From: Coriolopsis trogii
Taxonomy: Eukaryota > Basidiomycota > Agaricomycetes > Polyporales > Polyporaceae
Reading direction: 5' to 3'
DNA length: 64,000 bases
Assembly: GCA_020543525.1 (NCBI GenBank)
Contig: JAHYIO010000001.1
Location: 3,286,001-3,350,000 of the forward strand
This document shows positions 25,118 through 36,746 of the stretch, piece after piece. The stretch's first letter is position 1; every line of letters starts with the position of its first letter. The position numbers and the translations under genes are program-made. The notes under the pieces were generated by a model that saw nothing but the letters and a program-made list of their open reading frames with translations, ran no database searches and was not told where the DNA came from.

Positions 25118-26043
25118 GGTGCATACTTGTATAAGAGTAGTATACATACCTGGATAATTTGTCGTTGTCGCGGCATTCGGTGTAACACGGGGGACGTGTG
25201 TACGTGTGTGCGACGGCCTGAACGGCATACCGCGAGTCCCTGTTTTGGCTGGCAGATGAGGAAGAGTACGTAGTATTTACAAGCTATAGCATGGCTGGAA
25301 GCGAACAAGCATGAGCAGACCCTTGAGCGTGTGACATCGGTAGAAACCGGCAGCCGTAAAGATAGTCGGAGACGCCAGTTGACGACTTCCTTTCTCTTGT
25401 CACCGTCAGGATGCACGTAGCCCGCCGTATACAGCATATTCCACCCCCGGATGCTTGTGGGAGCACGGGGCGCTGCTACATGAGTAAGAGGGTCCCAAGC
25501 ATGTCTGTGATGGTTTGTGAAGTCACCGCCTAACTTTCGTCCGGGGAGATACGACTCCCGAGTCACTTCCCTGCAGCAGCTGGCCAAATCCATTGCCGGT
25601 GAGTTGTTTTCGGTACTCTGCAGCTTTCAGAAGCTGAGACTAGCGTCATTGTGCGGAACATGGCCGCCCGACTGTTGCTCAGTCAACCATTCGGCCTGTC
25701 AATTCCAGACAGCTCCCAACTCTGGGCGGTCGGAGGACGCGAGTCGATCTGAGACGCGTCGGTCAGCGCATTGAACCAGGGACGAGTATAGTGCTTGTGC
25801 TTCCATTTGCTGTCAGCCTGACATGCGCACCGCGTGAATTCCCTCTCCAGCTTCGCTCGCTGTCTGGATCGGTCGTCCGCCCAAGACGCGGGCTGTCGTC
25901 TCTTCGTGCACTTATCGGCACAGGCTATTGAACCTTCCTTCCCGCTGCATTAATTAGCACGCGGCCAGTTGACATGCGTTCGCCCTCGTCCCTCGCCTTC
26001 GTTCGTTCTCTAACTTTGCAACGCTCACTGCGCTCCACTCACC
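25118..26043. other. Intergenic upstream of DUF2235 copy 2
   Basis: About 930 bp. No supported gene; no clear TATA box. Confidence 0.45.
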
Positions 26044-28046
26044 ATGCCCGCGCCCAATTCGAACGGCAGCACCACGATGCCCCCTTCCCCCTCCTCGCCT
26101 TTCACTTCCGAGCCACAGAACTACACGCCTGTGATACCTCCCTCGCACCCCGCCCGGACTCTCGTTCTCTGCTTCGATGGCACGGGTGACCAGTTCGATG
26201 CCGATGTTAGTTTGACTTGCCTTCATTCTTGTTCTCGCTCAGGCTGACTTGACACTCGAACCACAGAACTCCAATGTGGTGGCATTCTTTAGCTTGCTTA
26301 TGAAGGATGACCGCAAAGAACAGATGGTCTACTATCAGGTCAGTTGCCCAGACCCCACACGGCTCGCATTTCATTGACACACATCCACTGTCGCTAGCCG
26401 GGTATCGGAACGTACATCTCCAGCACCCAGAATGTGACCGGTATCAAACACAAGATCGACAAGCTCCTTGACGAAATGATTGCTTGGAATCTCGGGGCCC
26501 ATGTCATGGGTGGGTCAATACTACGTATTGCATGTCGCATGGGCTGACGGTACTCTCAGCGGGCTATGAATTCCTGATGCAGAACTGTAAGTTCAACGCC
26601 TCGGTTTATGAGCGCGTCTAACAGACGTCTATAGACGAAGCCGGCGATAAGATCTGTCTCTTTGGCTTCTCTCGCGGCGCGTACACCGCCCGAGCTCTGG
26701 CCGGAATGGTTCACAAGGTTCGGCTTCTCGAGTTCTACACCAATCGATCCCACTAACGTCAAACGCTATCCTCTAGGTTGGTCTATTGCCTGCGTGCAAC
26801 CATCAGCAGGTCCCATTTGCGTACAAAATGTACACTCGTGACGACGAGATGGGATGGGCGCAATCGACCGCTTTCAAGAAGGCATTCTCTATAGATGTCG
26901 ACATCGAGTTCATTGGCGTCTGGTACGAGCCCTGTTTCAAATTTAATCGACGTAGCTCATCGCATCCCCGCAATGGTCTTCTAGGGACACAGTTGACTCC
27001 GTGGGAGTGATTCCCCACAGGCTTCCATTTGTGCGCTCGAACACTGCCGTCCGCACCTTCAGGCATGCGGTAGCGCTGGATGAGCGCCGCGTCCGCTTCA
27101 AACCCGCTCTCTTCCGCCGACCCAAGCCAGAGGACGCTAAGCTAGGAACGCAGCCCGGAGACATGCCCAAGAACGACACGACCTATGCGATCCCAGATGG
27201 TGCCAGTGAGCCCATACCCCTGCAACGAGCCGGTTCGAGCAGCAAGGGCACTGGCAAGAAAAAGCAGCGCAAGTTCGAGAAGATGTTTTGCGAGAGCGAT
27301 CCCGACTGCAACGCCGAGACGGACGTTCTCGAGGTCTGGTTCGCTGGATGCCACTGTGGTAAGTCTCTCGAAGCGGCATCGGGAGGCAGGCTCAGCTCAC
27401 TAGTTGCCATCGCGCGAAGATGTGGGCGGCGGAAGCGTCGGAAACGAAGAGTCGCACACCCTGGCGCGCATCCCGCTGCGGTGGATGATCCGCGAGTGCT
27501 TCAAGACGAACACCGGGATCCGCTTCCACGCCGACCTCCTAGCGCGCATCGGACTCGACCCTGCGCACCTCCACCCGCACGTCAAGCCCCGCCCGCCACC
27601 ACTGAAGCCGGAGGAGGAGCACATGAAGACCGTCGCGCCACCCGTCGCGGAGGCGACGGAAGAGGACCACGAAGTGCGCGACGCGCTCTCGCCGATCTAC
27701 GACCAGCTCAGCATCGCGTGGGCGACGTGGTGGCCGCTCGAGCTTCTCCCGACGGAGAAGTCCAAGAAGACATGGTGCGTCCTTGCACCGTGCCCCACAG
27801 CGTTCGCGCGTCTGGCTCGGGATCTCCAGGCAAGTTGTCGACGTTCGCTGACATTCGTGACATCCTGTTCTCCCCAGGTTCCCGAGGCCCCACTTGGGCT
27901 ACGGGCGGCACGTCCCTAAGCGCCACTCGCCGTTCTATGTGCACCGGAGCGTCAAGATCAGGATGGAAGCGGAGGGTCTCGAGGGCGGTCCGTATGCGCC
28001 CAAGGCGGACTTTGCTCTGAAGCACGAGCCTGTTTGGGTTGATTGA
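26044..28046 (+). CDS. DUF2235 alpha/beta hydrolase, array copy 2
   Basis: Same family and predicted triad as copy 1. Nine exons: 26044-26205, 26267-26338, 26398-26509, 26560-26586, 26635-26717, 26777-26922, 26985-27358, 27420-27774, 27878-28046; sum 1500 nt (499 aa). This is the fullest exon set, with 72-, 112-, 27-, 83- and 146-nt units separate. Motifs: [14 protein letters not shown] (about residue 134), DTVDSVG (about 201), [21 protein letters not shown] (about 325), then [14 protein letters not shown] and [13 protein letters not shown]-terminus VWVD. The acceptor before DVGGG is an AAG (27417-27419). Most similar by eye to copy 5. The linker between the His and Asp-Val-Gly blocks is Lys/Gly/Ser-rich (GTGKKKQRK) rather than a long helix. 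Confidence 0.92.
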
Positions 28047-28795
28047 CGTGGAATCGAGTCTGCGGACCGGGTCTGGACGAACGTGCGCACGTCCCCTTGA
28101 TATTTACAGCATTTTAATCTCGCTCTCACCTTGCATGTCTGTCTGCTTGTCGTCGTGAAATTCCATCTTGAGTGCTTATTGGTTCTGGATATGTGGGCGC
28201 TTGTGTACGTCTTGAGCGATGAATCGGTGAGAGCTGCCAACTACTGTCAATCACACCAGCTACCTGCCACTGTACCTCACCTTCGGCTCGAGGTATAGAA
28301 GATCTGTGCAACGTATGTGTTCCGTATTCTCCTGTTATGCCGTATTTTGGCCTAGCCTGGTTTGATGGAGTCCAATCGGGCATGCGACGTCGCGTGTGGC
28401 CAGTGGCTCTGGTTCATGCATACCGGTAGGGACGCAGCCCGGAATGCTCCACTGGCAGCGGTATACCAACCGCCGTTGGCCCGCATCGCATCTGCTCAGG
28501 GTGCGTACCTGTTCCTTGGTCTACGGATGGTCTCGACTCACGACTCTCTCCTTCTTCAGCTCGTCTGAAACGTCCGTTTGGGTGCACGTTTACGGGTGCA
28601 AGACAGGAACGACAGTCCAGGGCACGCGAAGAAGGGCTCCGAAGCTAATGATAGTCTTCGCATGCTACCAATCGCCGGTGTACACGTCCTCTGTGGCATC
28701 GACTCTGTCGTGATTTGGGGAGGCATCTACGGTATATAAGGTGAGCCATTTCAGGTTGATTGAAAGCGTGAACTCGCACTGCTCACTTGCCCCAC
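28047..28795. other. Intergenic, promoter of DUF2235 copy 3
   Basis: About 750 bp. TATATAAG at 28733-28740, 56 bp before the ATG. No gene seen. Confidence 0.5.
28733..28740 (+). promoter_or_regulatory. TATA box of DUF2235 copy 3
   Basis: TATATAAG, 56 bp upstream of the ATG at 28796. Confidence 0.6.
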
Positions 28796-30680
28796 ATGGA
28801 CTCCTCTAGTGACTCGAAGAAGCACTCTGAATCTACAGCGCGATGCCTGCCCAGTGGGCGGACACTGGTTCTGTGCTTTGACGGTACAGGCGATCAGTTC
28901 GATGAAGACGTGAGTGCGGAAACTCCCCCCTACTGGCAGCTCATCTTGACTTCCTTCGCCACTAGGTCTCCAACGTTGTCAAGTTCTTTGGCTTGCTGAA
29001 GAAGGAACACAAGAATGAGCAGATGGTGTACTACCAGGTATGTCAACTCTCGACTAGTCATCTCTTAAGCCGTGAAAACAGTAACGCGCTTACATGTCAC
29101 TCTATCCAGCCCGGTATAGGGACGTACATCTCGAGCACGGATAATCACAACTCGCTCAAGACCAAGGCCGATCAACTACTCGACATGATGATCGCATGGA
29201 ACTTGAAGGCGCATGTCATCAGCGGATACGAGTTCCTTATGCAGAATTGTAAGGTACCTATCCCTCATGCGGAGGAATCATCATGCTAAATATCGATGAA
29301 GACCAGGAGGGTGACAAGATATCTTTGTTCGGGTTCTCGCGCGGTGCATATACGGCTCGGGCATTGGCAGGGATGATTCACAAGGTTCGTGGATGTCCCC
29401 AGTCGCGCTGATGCCCCAAGCCTGAGCTATCTCGATAGGTCGGACTGCTCCCCACCTCAAATCCCCAGCAAGTCCCCTTCGCGTACAGTATGTATGCACG
29501 CGAGGACATCAAGGCGTCTGACCATGCCAGAGAGTTCAAGAAGGAGTTCTGTATCGACGTCAGTATCGATTTCATTGGAGTCTGGTGAGCATTCTCAGTC
29601 CTGTCATTGTGCGACATGCTCACCATCACGACCAGGGATACTGTGGACGCTGTCGGCCTCATCCCCCGCACGCTTCCGTTCACCAAGTCAAACAGTCGAA
29701 TCCGCGTTTTTCGTCAGGCTCTAGCGCTTGACGAGCGGCGAGTGCGCTTCAAACCCGCGCAGCATCGCCACATGACTCGCAAGGAGGAGCAGAATGTGAG
29801 CTCTGGGGACGAGTCGCAAGAGGGCACGGTGCCCACCCTCTGGAGTCAGGTCTGGAGCATGTGGCAGGGTCAGCCAGACGGGGCGGTACGATTGGCGGCC
29901 GACGACGAACAGCTGTACTATGAGAGTTGGGCAGATGAGGGACAGGCTGTGGACCGCACAGAAGAGACAGACGTATTGGAAGTGTGGTTTGCTGGCGGAC
30001 ACTGCGGTAAGTCCTGGTCTGCCTCTTCCTGGCATGTCCTATACACCTTCTAATGGTGCTTTTTTTCAGATGTGGGAGGCGGCAACACCCCGAATCAAGA
30101 ACAGCATTCGCTTGCACGAATACCGCTCCGGTGGATGATCCGTGAGTGCTTCAAGAACAACACCGGGATTCGTTTCCACGCGGCAGCACTCGAGGCTATC
30201 GGGCTGGATCTGGCCACACTCTACCCCAAGGTCCTTGAACGACCCAAGCCCCTGAAGCCCGAGGCATGGCACTTGACTTCCAACGCGAAGAAGCCCAATG
30301 GACCTAAGGCTACTGAGGAGGAATATGATGTACGGGACGCGCAAATGGAGATGCGCGACCAGTTGAAGAAAGCCCCGTATTGGGAAGTGTTGGAATGGCT
30401 CCCACTGAGTCCCACTCCTTGGAGAGAAAGCATGGAGATGGCACATGTACGTATCATTCAGTCACTGCGCTCCGAGGCTTGGCAGGCTTACTGCAAACAC
30501 TCCAGGCCGAATTTTGGCAAGCCGCGCATGGCGTTTACGCGAGGCGGGACGCGCCCTTGGTTCGTGCATCGGAGCGTGCAGCTTCGGATGGAGTCAAAGC
30601 ATTTGAAGGACGGGCTGCGGTATGTACCTCAGGCTTACGCGGAGGGCAAGAGCGAGACTCAGATGACATGGGTTGATTGA
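28796..30680 (+). CDS. DUF2235 alpha/beta hydrolase, array copy 3 (Gln variant)
   Basis: Second subfamily of the array. Exons 28796-28909, 28966-29037, 29110-29248, 29302-29384, 29439-29584, 29636-30006 and 30070-30680 sum to 1536 nt (511 aa) if the last exon is read through. The 139-nt exon is the 112- and 27-nt exons fused. Short N-terminus, then [18 protein letters not shown] (about residue 118), DTVDAVG (about 185), FRQALALDERR with Gln where copies 1, 2 and 5 have His, and AGGHC-DVGGG (about 308). C-terminus TWVD. At the position of the last intron in the other copies, a GTACGT...CAG segment (30445 onward) is open in frame. Removing the full 59 nt would break the frame; a 39-nt intron or retention would preserve it. 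Confidence 0.88.
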
Positions 30681-31571
30681 ACCCCAAGGCACGCCCTAAA
30701 CCTGCTTTCGTACTTCATTGTGCTGCCGGGGCAGTGCTCGAGACTTGTCTAGTGATAACTGTTTACTACTAGTACTAGTAATCGTTCTAATACCGTTCCA
30801 ACTGAATAAGCTCTCAAGCATACTACATATGTATTGGCGCCCGCCACACACCTTTCCCATCCAACCACCATCTCGGTAGCGCGGGCCCCACCAACAGTGA
30901 TGTCGACGCACTCTCTAAGGTGGTATTGTGCCTTCCTAGTTGCTCTGCTATCACTGCCATCAGTGTCTCCAATCCATGCGGGAAACCGGCCGGTATGATA
31001 GCTCTCCACCAGCCTTAATACATGCGAACGTCAATCTAGATTGTCCCCAAAAGCGCACTGCAAGACCGCATACGGCCAATCATTTCTGCGCACCAGCTCA
31101 CCTGCAGACGAAGTCGTAGAGTCAAACCGACGTGTGCGACAGCTCAGCGCTCGAGTTCTGTAGCGGCAGGGGCGCGCTCTGGAGCCAACAGTTGTTACCC
31201 AACGTCCTCCGGGCTCCGGGAACAGCGCATCTGTACATGTTCAGGGGTCTGCTCCCGAGGTCGGTGCCTTTGGAGCGTATGGGGCATGTCTCTTCCCTCT
31301 GATGACTTGATTCAATCAGGGCTCCTCTTTCTTTAGGCCGCGGAGGTCGAGTTACAGTTTGGTGCGGGAACAAGAAGGTCGGGTCGGACAGCTCGTGTCG
31401 TGCGGAGAAGACATTGGACGTCAAGAATCCCTGATTTTGGACGCGTCTCCGGTGAAGTTGGTCCTCCGTAGCCTCGACCTTCTTGTCCATTCACTCACGG
31501 AGAGCGTCCGTAGCATATAATGTGGGTCGCCACGCTTTCAATGGGCGTGCCTCGTACCTCTCTTTCTCAGC
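30681..31571. other. Intergenic, promoter of DUF2235 copy 4
   Basis: About 890 bp. CATATAAT at 31514-31521, about 50 bp before the ATG. No gene seen. Confidence 0.5.
31514..31521 (+). promoter_or_regulatory. TATA-like box of DUF2235 copy 4
   Basis: CATATAAT about 50 bp upstream of the ATG at 31572. Confidence 0.45.
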
Positions 31572-33529
31572 ATGGACTCTGCAATCGAGGATGTGAAGCA
31601 CTCTGCCAGCGCGGCGGTGCACACACCTGCCTTCGAACGCCAGCTCTCGTCGTGCTCGACCCTGGCGAACTCGTCGACGAGTGGGAGCTCGAGCCACGGA
31701 CCTGTCTTCCCGCCTAGCCATCCCGCGAGGACGCTTGTCCTCTGCTTTGACGGGACAGGCGACCAGTTTGACAGCGACGTGAGTCTTCACTGTTGGCGGC
31801 TCCGGTCGCATGCTCACACTTGTCTTTGCTAGAACTCGAACGTGGTCAAGTTCTTCAGCTTGCTGAAGAAGGACGACAGGAACGAGCAGATGGTATACTA
31901 CCAGGTATGATCTCAACCTCGTCTCCTGAACCAGCTTAAATGCATCATTTCCTGACATACTTAGCCTGGGATTGGGACGTATATCTCCAATACGCAGAAT
32001 GTGGATGGGATCAAGGCCAAGGTTGATAAACTGCTGGATGCAATGGTTGCGTGGAATCTTAGTGCGCATGTTATGGGTGGGTACGAGTTCATAATGCAGA
32101 ACTGTGAGTCGAGTCATCCCACTCTGCGGTTGACCTAATTTTTCTGACTCTCACCCAAGACCAGGCTGGGGACAAAATCTCTGTCTTTGGGTTCTCCCGC
32201 GGTGCGTATACCGCGCGGGCCCTCGCCGGAATGATTCACAAGGTTTGTACATGGCTTCGGGTCCTAAATTCTAATCTGAACGAGAACATCAGGTTGGACT
32301 TCTCCCGGTGTGCAACCACCAACAAGTACCATTCGCGTATAGCATGTATGCCCGTGATGACAAACAAGGATGGGAGGATTCAAAGCTGTTCAAGAAGTCG
32401 TTCTCTATCGATGTTTCTATCGACTTCATTGGCGTCTGGTGAGTCTCGAAGCAACTTCTCTCGTCCGTGCACGGTCTGATCACGATTCGCCGGATGACGC
32501 AGGGACACAGTCAACTCCGTCGGCCTCGTCCCGCACACGCTGCCCTTCACGAGATCGAACAACCGGATCCGCGTTTTTCGTCAGGCGCTTGCGCTGGACG
32601 AGCGGCGTGTGCGGTTCAAGCCTGCTTTGTACCGCAGTGCGAATTCGAAGAAGGACGTGGAGCTAGAGACGCAGCCGCGAGACATGCCCCACCACGACAC
32701 CATCCTCGCGCTCTCTGACTGGTTCCGCAGCGCCAACTTGAAGTCGGCGGTGCCCAAGAGAGAGGGAGGGAGAGGGAGGCAGCAGCGCGCTTTTGAACAG
32801 CAGTTCTGCACGGAAGATGAGGACAATGGCGACTGCCACAGGGGGCAAACGGACGCGTTGGAGGTGTGGTTCGCTGGGGGACACTGTGGTACGTCTCTAT
32901 ATTCAGTTGTGGCTCCTCGTATCCTCCGTTTCTGATAACAACGTGCAGATGTGGGTGGGGGCAACACCCCGAATCATGAACCGCACTCGCTCGCGCGGAT
33001 CCCGCTGCGTTGGATGATTCGCGAGTGCTTCAAGGCCAATACCGGGATCCGCTTCCATGGCAGGTTGCTACAGGATGTCGGCCTTGACCCTGCGACGCTG
33101 TATCCGCGTGTCCTGGAGCGTCCGCCTGCTCTGAAGCCAGAAATCACCCACTTGACGACGGTGGCGGGTCTGGGAGCGAGCGAGGAGGAACACGAAGTGC
33201 GCGATGCGCAGATGGAGCGGTTCGACCAGTTGGCGAAGGCGCCGTTCTGGTGGGCGCTGGAATGCCTCCCGTCGAGGAGGGAGATTAGTCTCAAATGGAA
33301 AGCGTACGTGTGCCATCTTCAGAGACATAGGATGGAATTTCAACGCTCACCATTGTCTTGCACTAGGCCGAACATGGGTCGGCCGCGGAAGGTGCCGTCA
33401 AAGAAGGGCACGCTGCCTTTTTATGTGCATCGGAGTGTCAAGATACGGACGGAGTCGCCGCATCTGAAGCGCGACAAGCCATATCGACCAGTGGCGACTT
33501 GTCTGAGTAAGGTGACTTTCGTTGACTAA
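31572..33529 (+). CDS. DUF2235 alpha/beta hydrolase, array copy 4 (Gln variant)
   Basis: Close relative of copy 3. Exons 31572-31778, 31833-31904, 31965-32103, 32160-32242, 32293-32438, 32503-32888, 32949-33303, 33367-33529; sum 1551 nt (516 aa). It has the same fused 139-nt exon and the same FRQALALDERR and AGGHC-DVGGGNTPN blocks as copy 3. GFSRG at about residue 149, DTVNSVG at about 216, the presumed catalytic His at about 343. The Ser-rich N-terminus ends in [20 protein letters not shown]. The variable linker carries Arg/Gly (REGGRGRQQR) then Asp/Glu. C-terminus TFVD. Unlike copy 3, its last intron has an ordinary GTACGT donor in phase 2. Confidence 0.92.
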
Positions 33530-34674
33530 ACGTTGTGACAGTGGAAGGCATGCCCTTGCTTGTCATACAATGTACATAACCTGCAAAGATCGACTGAACA
33601 CCTCGTGACGCAAATACTGTCGTCTGCAGACGGGGTCATGGAAAGGAAGCAGAAGACTTGCAGTCAAGTGACCTGCTTCTTCGCGGCGAGCCTGAGCTAG
33701 TTGTCGATGGGTTGATTGAAAATTGATGTTAACGAGACGCACGAGGCGGGTATGGATTAAGAGCTGTAGTCGCCGTTCATCAGCATGAATCATGATGCAG
33801 CAAGCACGTCATCAAATGCATCAAGCTTCAAGGTCAGTCGCTGCCTACTCTGACGGGAGTTGCATGCTGGGAATTCGAAGCCGGGTTGCGTGTAGATCCA
33901 TAAATGGTCAGGTGGGCGCTTCATTGTCTCTTTCTGTGCTTCTTCTACTCTCTCGCCGCAGATGATCGCGCGGAGAAGCTGTCTGCAGGTGGGACCAACC
34001 CACGGTCGACCGAAGAACACACGCTATGGTACGCATGTTCTCCGCTTGCATGTAGACCGCCAACAACTCAAGCAGAGTCTCTCCTCGGAGCAGCCACTCG
34101 GACGACAGACCATAATCCACGAGCCTCGTCGCACCGACTCCCCCTGACGTCGGGCGCATCTGCGCGACTCAACGCGAGACGTCTCGGAGCGACCACTGGA
34201 CGTTCGTCCTCCTGTCGGCATCGGTCATAAGCGACAGCGCCAAGGCTATGCGCCGGAGGAAGGACGACCGGGCGGTGTTGAGCGCGTCGATGTCCCGAGC
34301 CCGCCTGGTGCGTGCGAAGCACTGGCAGACTGCTGAGGGGTCCGAACAGGATCCGGCTCTAGGTGGGCTAGTCGCTGGCGGCGAATGGTGTCCGCATTGG
34401 GCAGTGCTTCCATGCCCTGTCAGAGCCTTGTGGTGGACTCGCTGCCGCCCGGGCTGGCGTGAGTTTGCGGGCGAGTGTCCTTCCCGGCAGCTCTGTGAAA
34501 TCGGATGGCCGCTTGTCATGTCCTTTGCCCGTGGTCGACGTACGAGGTGGGAGATCCGCGTCCGATTCATTGGCGTCGTCCCTCCCATATCCAATCCGCC
34601 ATCCCTCCTTATATAACCCTCCGCCGCCTCCCCAGCCTTGCCACCTCCCTTTCTCCCATACCGACAGCGCAATC
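33530..34674. other. Intergenic, promoter of DUF2235 copy 5
   Basis: About 1.15 kb. TATATAA at 34610-34616, about 60 bp upstream of the ATG. Overlapping open frames near 33.9-34.6 kb show no family resemblance. Confidence 0.5.
34610..34616 (+). promoter_or_regulatory. TATA box of DUF2235 copy 5
   Basis: TATATAA about 60 bp upstream of the ATG at 34675. Confidence 0.6.
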
Positions 34675-36746
34675 ATGGCCGCCAGTCAGAACCCGAACGT
34701 CAATGGCAAGACTGTCCCGTCGCCCCTCGATATTGCTCCAAATCAGCCAAGTAGCGCTTCGCCTCCTCGGACAGCCGAGTCTTCATCCCCATACTGGGAC
34801 ACCATGCGAACAAGCTCTACCGCCTACACTTCCCATTCCTCCTCAAGTGAGACGGGCGACCATGATATCATTCCCCCCTATCACCCTGCCCGTACCCTTG
34901 TCTTGTGCTTCGACGGCACTGGGGACCAATTCAGCACCGAGGTTCGTTATGTCCCGTTCAAGTATTGCTCAATGACACGCAATCTCACACATGTCATAAC
35001 AGAACTCGAATGTCGTGACATTCTTCAGTATGCTCAAAAAGGACGACCGCCACGAACAGATGGTCTATTATCAAGTAAGCCAACATACGCCTAACGTCAT
35101 GTTACTCATTCGCTGAACAATCTTCCCAGCCTGGTATCGGCACGTATTTATCCAACACCCAGAATGTGTCCGGCTTCAAGGCAAAGGTTGACAAAGTCCT
35201 TGACGAGATGATCGCTTGGAACCTCGGCGCTCATGTTATGGGTACATTATGCATTCCGCTATTGACTAGCTTCATTCTCATCATCGTGATTTCTAGGCGG
35301 TTACGAGTTCCTCATGCAGAACTGTGAGTGCGATGAGACGGCATCACGGATCTTAGACACTCAATCGTCCATACTCTAGATCAGTCAGGCGATAAAATCT
35401 GTCTATTTGGCTTCTCTCGCGGCGCATATACTGCGCGAGCGCTGGCTGGAATGCTCCACAAGGTCATTTCTTCACCCCTCAGGTGTCCCCACCATTCCTG
35501 AACGCTTTCTCGCCATCGGTATAGGTCGGTCTCCTCCCAACATGTAATCATCAACAAGTGCCATTCGCCTACAAAATGTACACCCGCGACGACAAAATGG
35601 GATGGGCACAATCTACTGCTTTCAAGAAAGCATTCTCGATTGATGTCGACATCGATTTCATTGGTGTATGGTGAGTTGTCCGTTACCTCACGTTCAGTCG
35701 ATATTCACCGACATGCTTCCTCTTAGGGACACCGTTGCTTCTGTCGGTGTTATCCCGCATACACTCCCTTTTACGCGTTCAAACACTGCTATTCGGGTCT
35801 TCAGACACGCTCTAGCTCTGGATGAGCGCCGTGCGCGTTTCAAGCCCGCCCTCTACCGGCCTTCTCCTCCGGGAGATAGGCATCTCGGGACACAGCCCGG
35901 CGACATGCCAAAATCCGACACCACCTGGGCAATGCGTAATGGTCGTGATAGAGGGAAGAGCGCGCATGGTAGCACCCTCAAGCGCCAGGGGATGATGGAA
36001 CGCCAGTTCAGTGAACAGGATCCCGACTCCATAGGTGGCACAGACGCCCTCGAGGTGTGGTTCGCCGGATGTCATTGCGGTAAGTCCGACTGCTCCAGGC
36101 TGCACAGCATACGCTGATCCTATTCTCCCTCCGCAGACATTGGCGGCGGTAACGTCAGGGACGACACGCCCCACAGCCTCGCCCGCATCCCCCTTCGCTG
36201 GATGATTCGCGAATGCTTCAAGATGAACACCGGCATTCGCTTCCACGCCGAACTTTTGAAGCGCATCGGGCTCGACCCTGCGCACCTCCACCCGGAGGTG
36301 AAAGACCGTCCGCCGGCGCTCAAGCCCGAGCCCGCCCATCTCGATCCAAAGAACGCGGCGCCGCCGGTGAACCTGAGCACGGAGGAGGACCACGAGGTGC
36401 GGGACGCGCTGCAGGCGGCCTACGACCAACTCGTCCTCGCGCCGTTCTGGTGGGCGCTGGAGTTTATACCGATGGAGGAGCTCGTGATTGGGCCCGCGCC
36501 AGAAAGGAAGCAGGCGCGCTCTGTTGTGTACGTCTTCGTATGTTACATGCTCGAGCTTGCAGGGAGCTGACGGTGGTTTGGGGAATCAGGATGAACATGG
36601 GTCGTGGACGGCTGGTGCCGAAGCATCACAAGCCGTTCTACGTGCATCGGAGTGTGAAGACGCGGATGGAGGCTCAGGGGCTTCTTAAGGAGGGCAAGTA
36701 TTCTCCGAAGGCGAAGTATGTCTGTGAACCCATTTGGGTCGACTGA
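34675..36746 (+). CDS. DUF2235 alpha/beta hydrolase, array copy 5
   Basis: First-subfamily member, closest to copy 2. Exons 34675-34941, 35003-35074, 35130-35241, 35297-35323, 35380-35462, 35525-35670, 35727-36079, 36137-36527, 36590-36746; sum 1608 nt (535 aa). Shows [13 protein letters not shown] (about residue 169), DTVASVG (about 236), FRHALALDERR, AGCHC-DIGGG (about 353), [14 protein letters not shown] and [13 protein letters not shown]-terminus IWVD. Exons of 72, 112, 27, 83 and 146 nt match copy 2 exactly. The N-terminal 65 residues are Ser/Pro-rich and not conserved. No signal peptide. Confidence 0.92.

Noticed and set aside
27001..28020. 339-codon plus-strand frame in DUF2235 copy 2
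   Set aside because: It reads through the intron after AGCHC and then continues in the wrong frame; the spliced frame keeps DVGGG and the conserved C-terminus.
19607..36746. DUF2235 array as a horizontally acquired bacterial effector cluster
   Set aside because: Each copy has many spliceosomal introns at shared positions and fungal-type composition, so any transfer would be ancient; sequence here gives no sign of a recent one.
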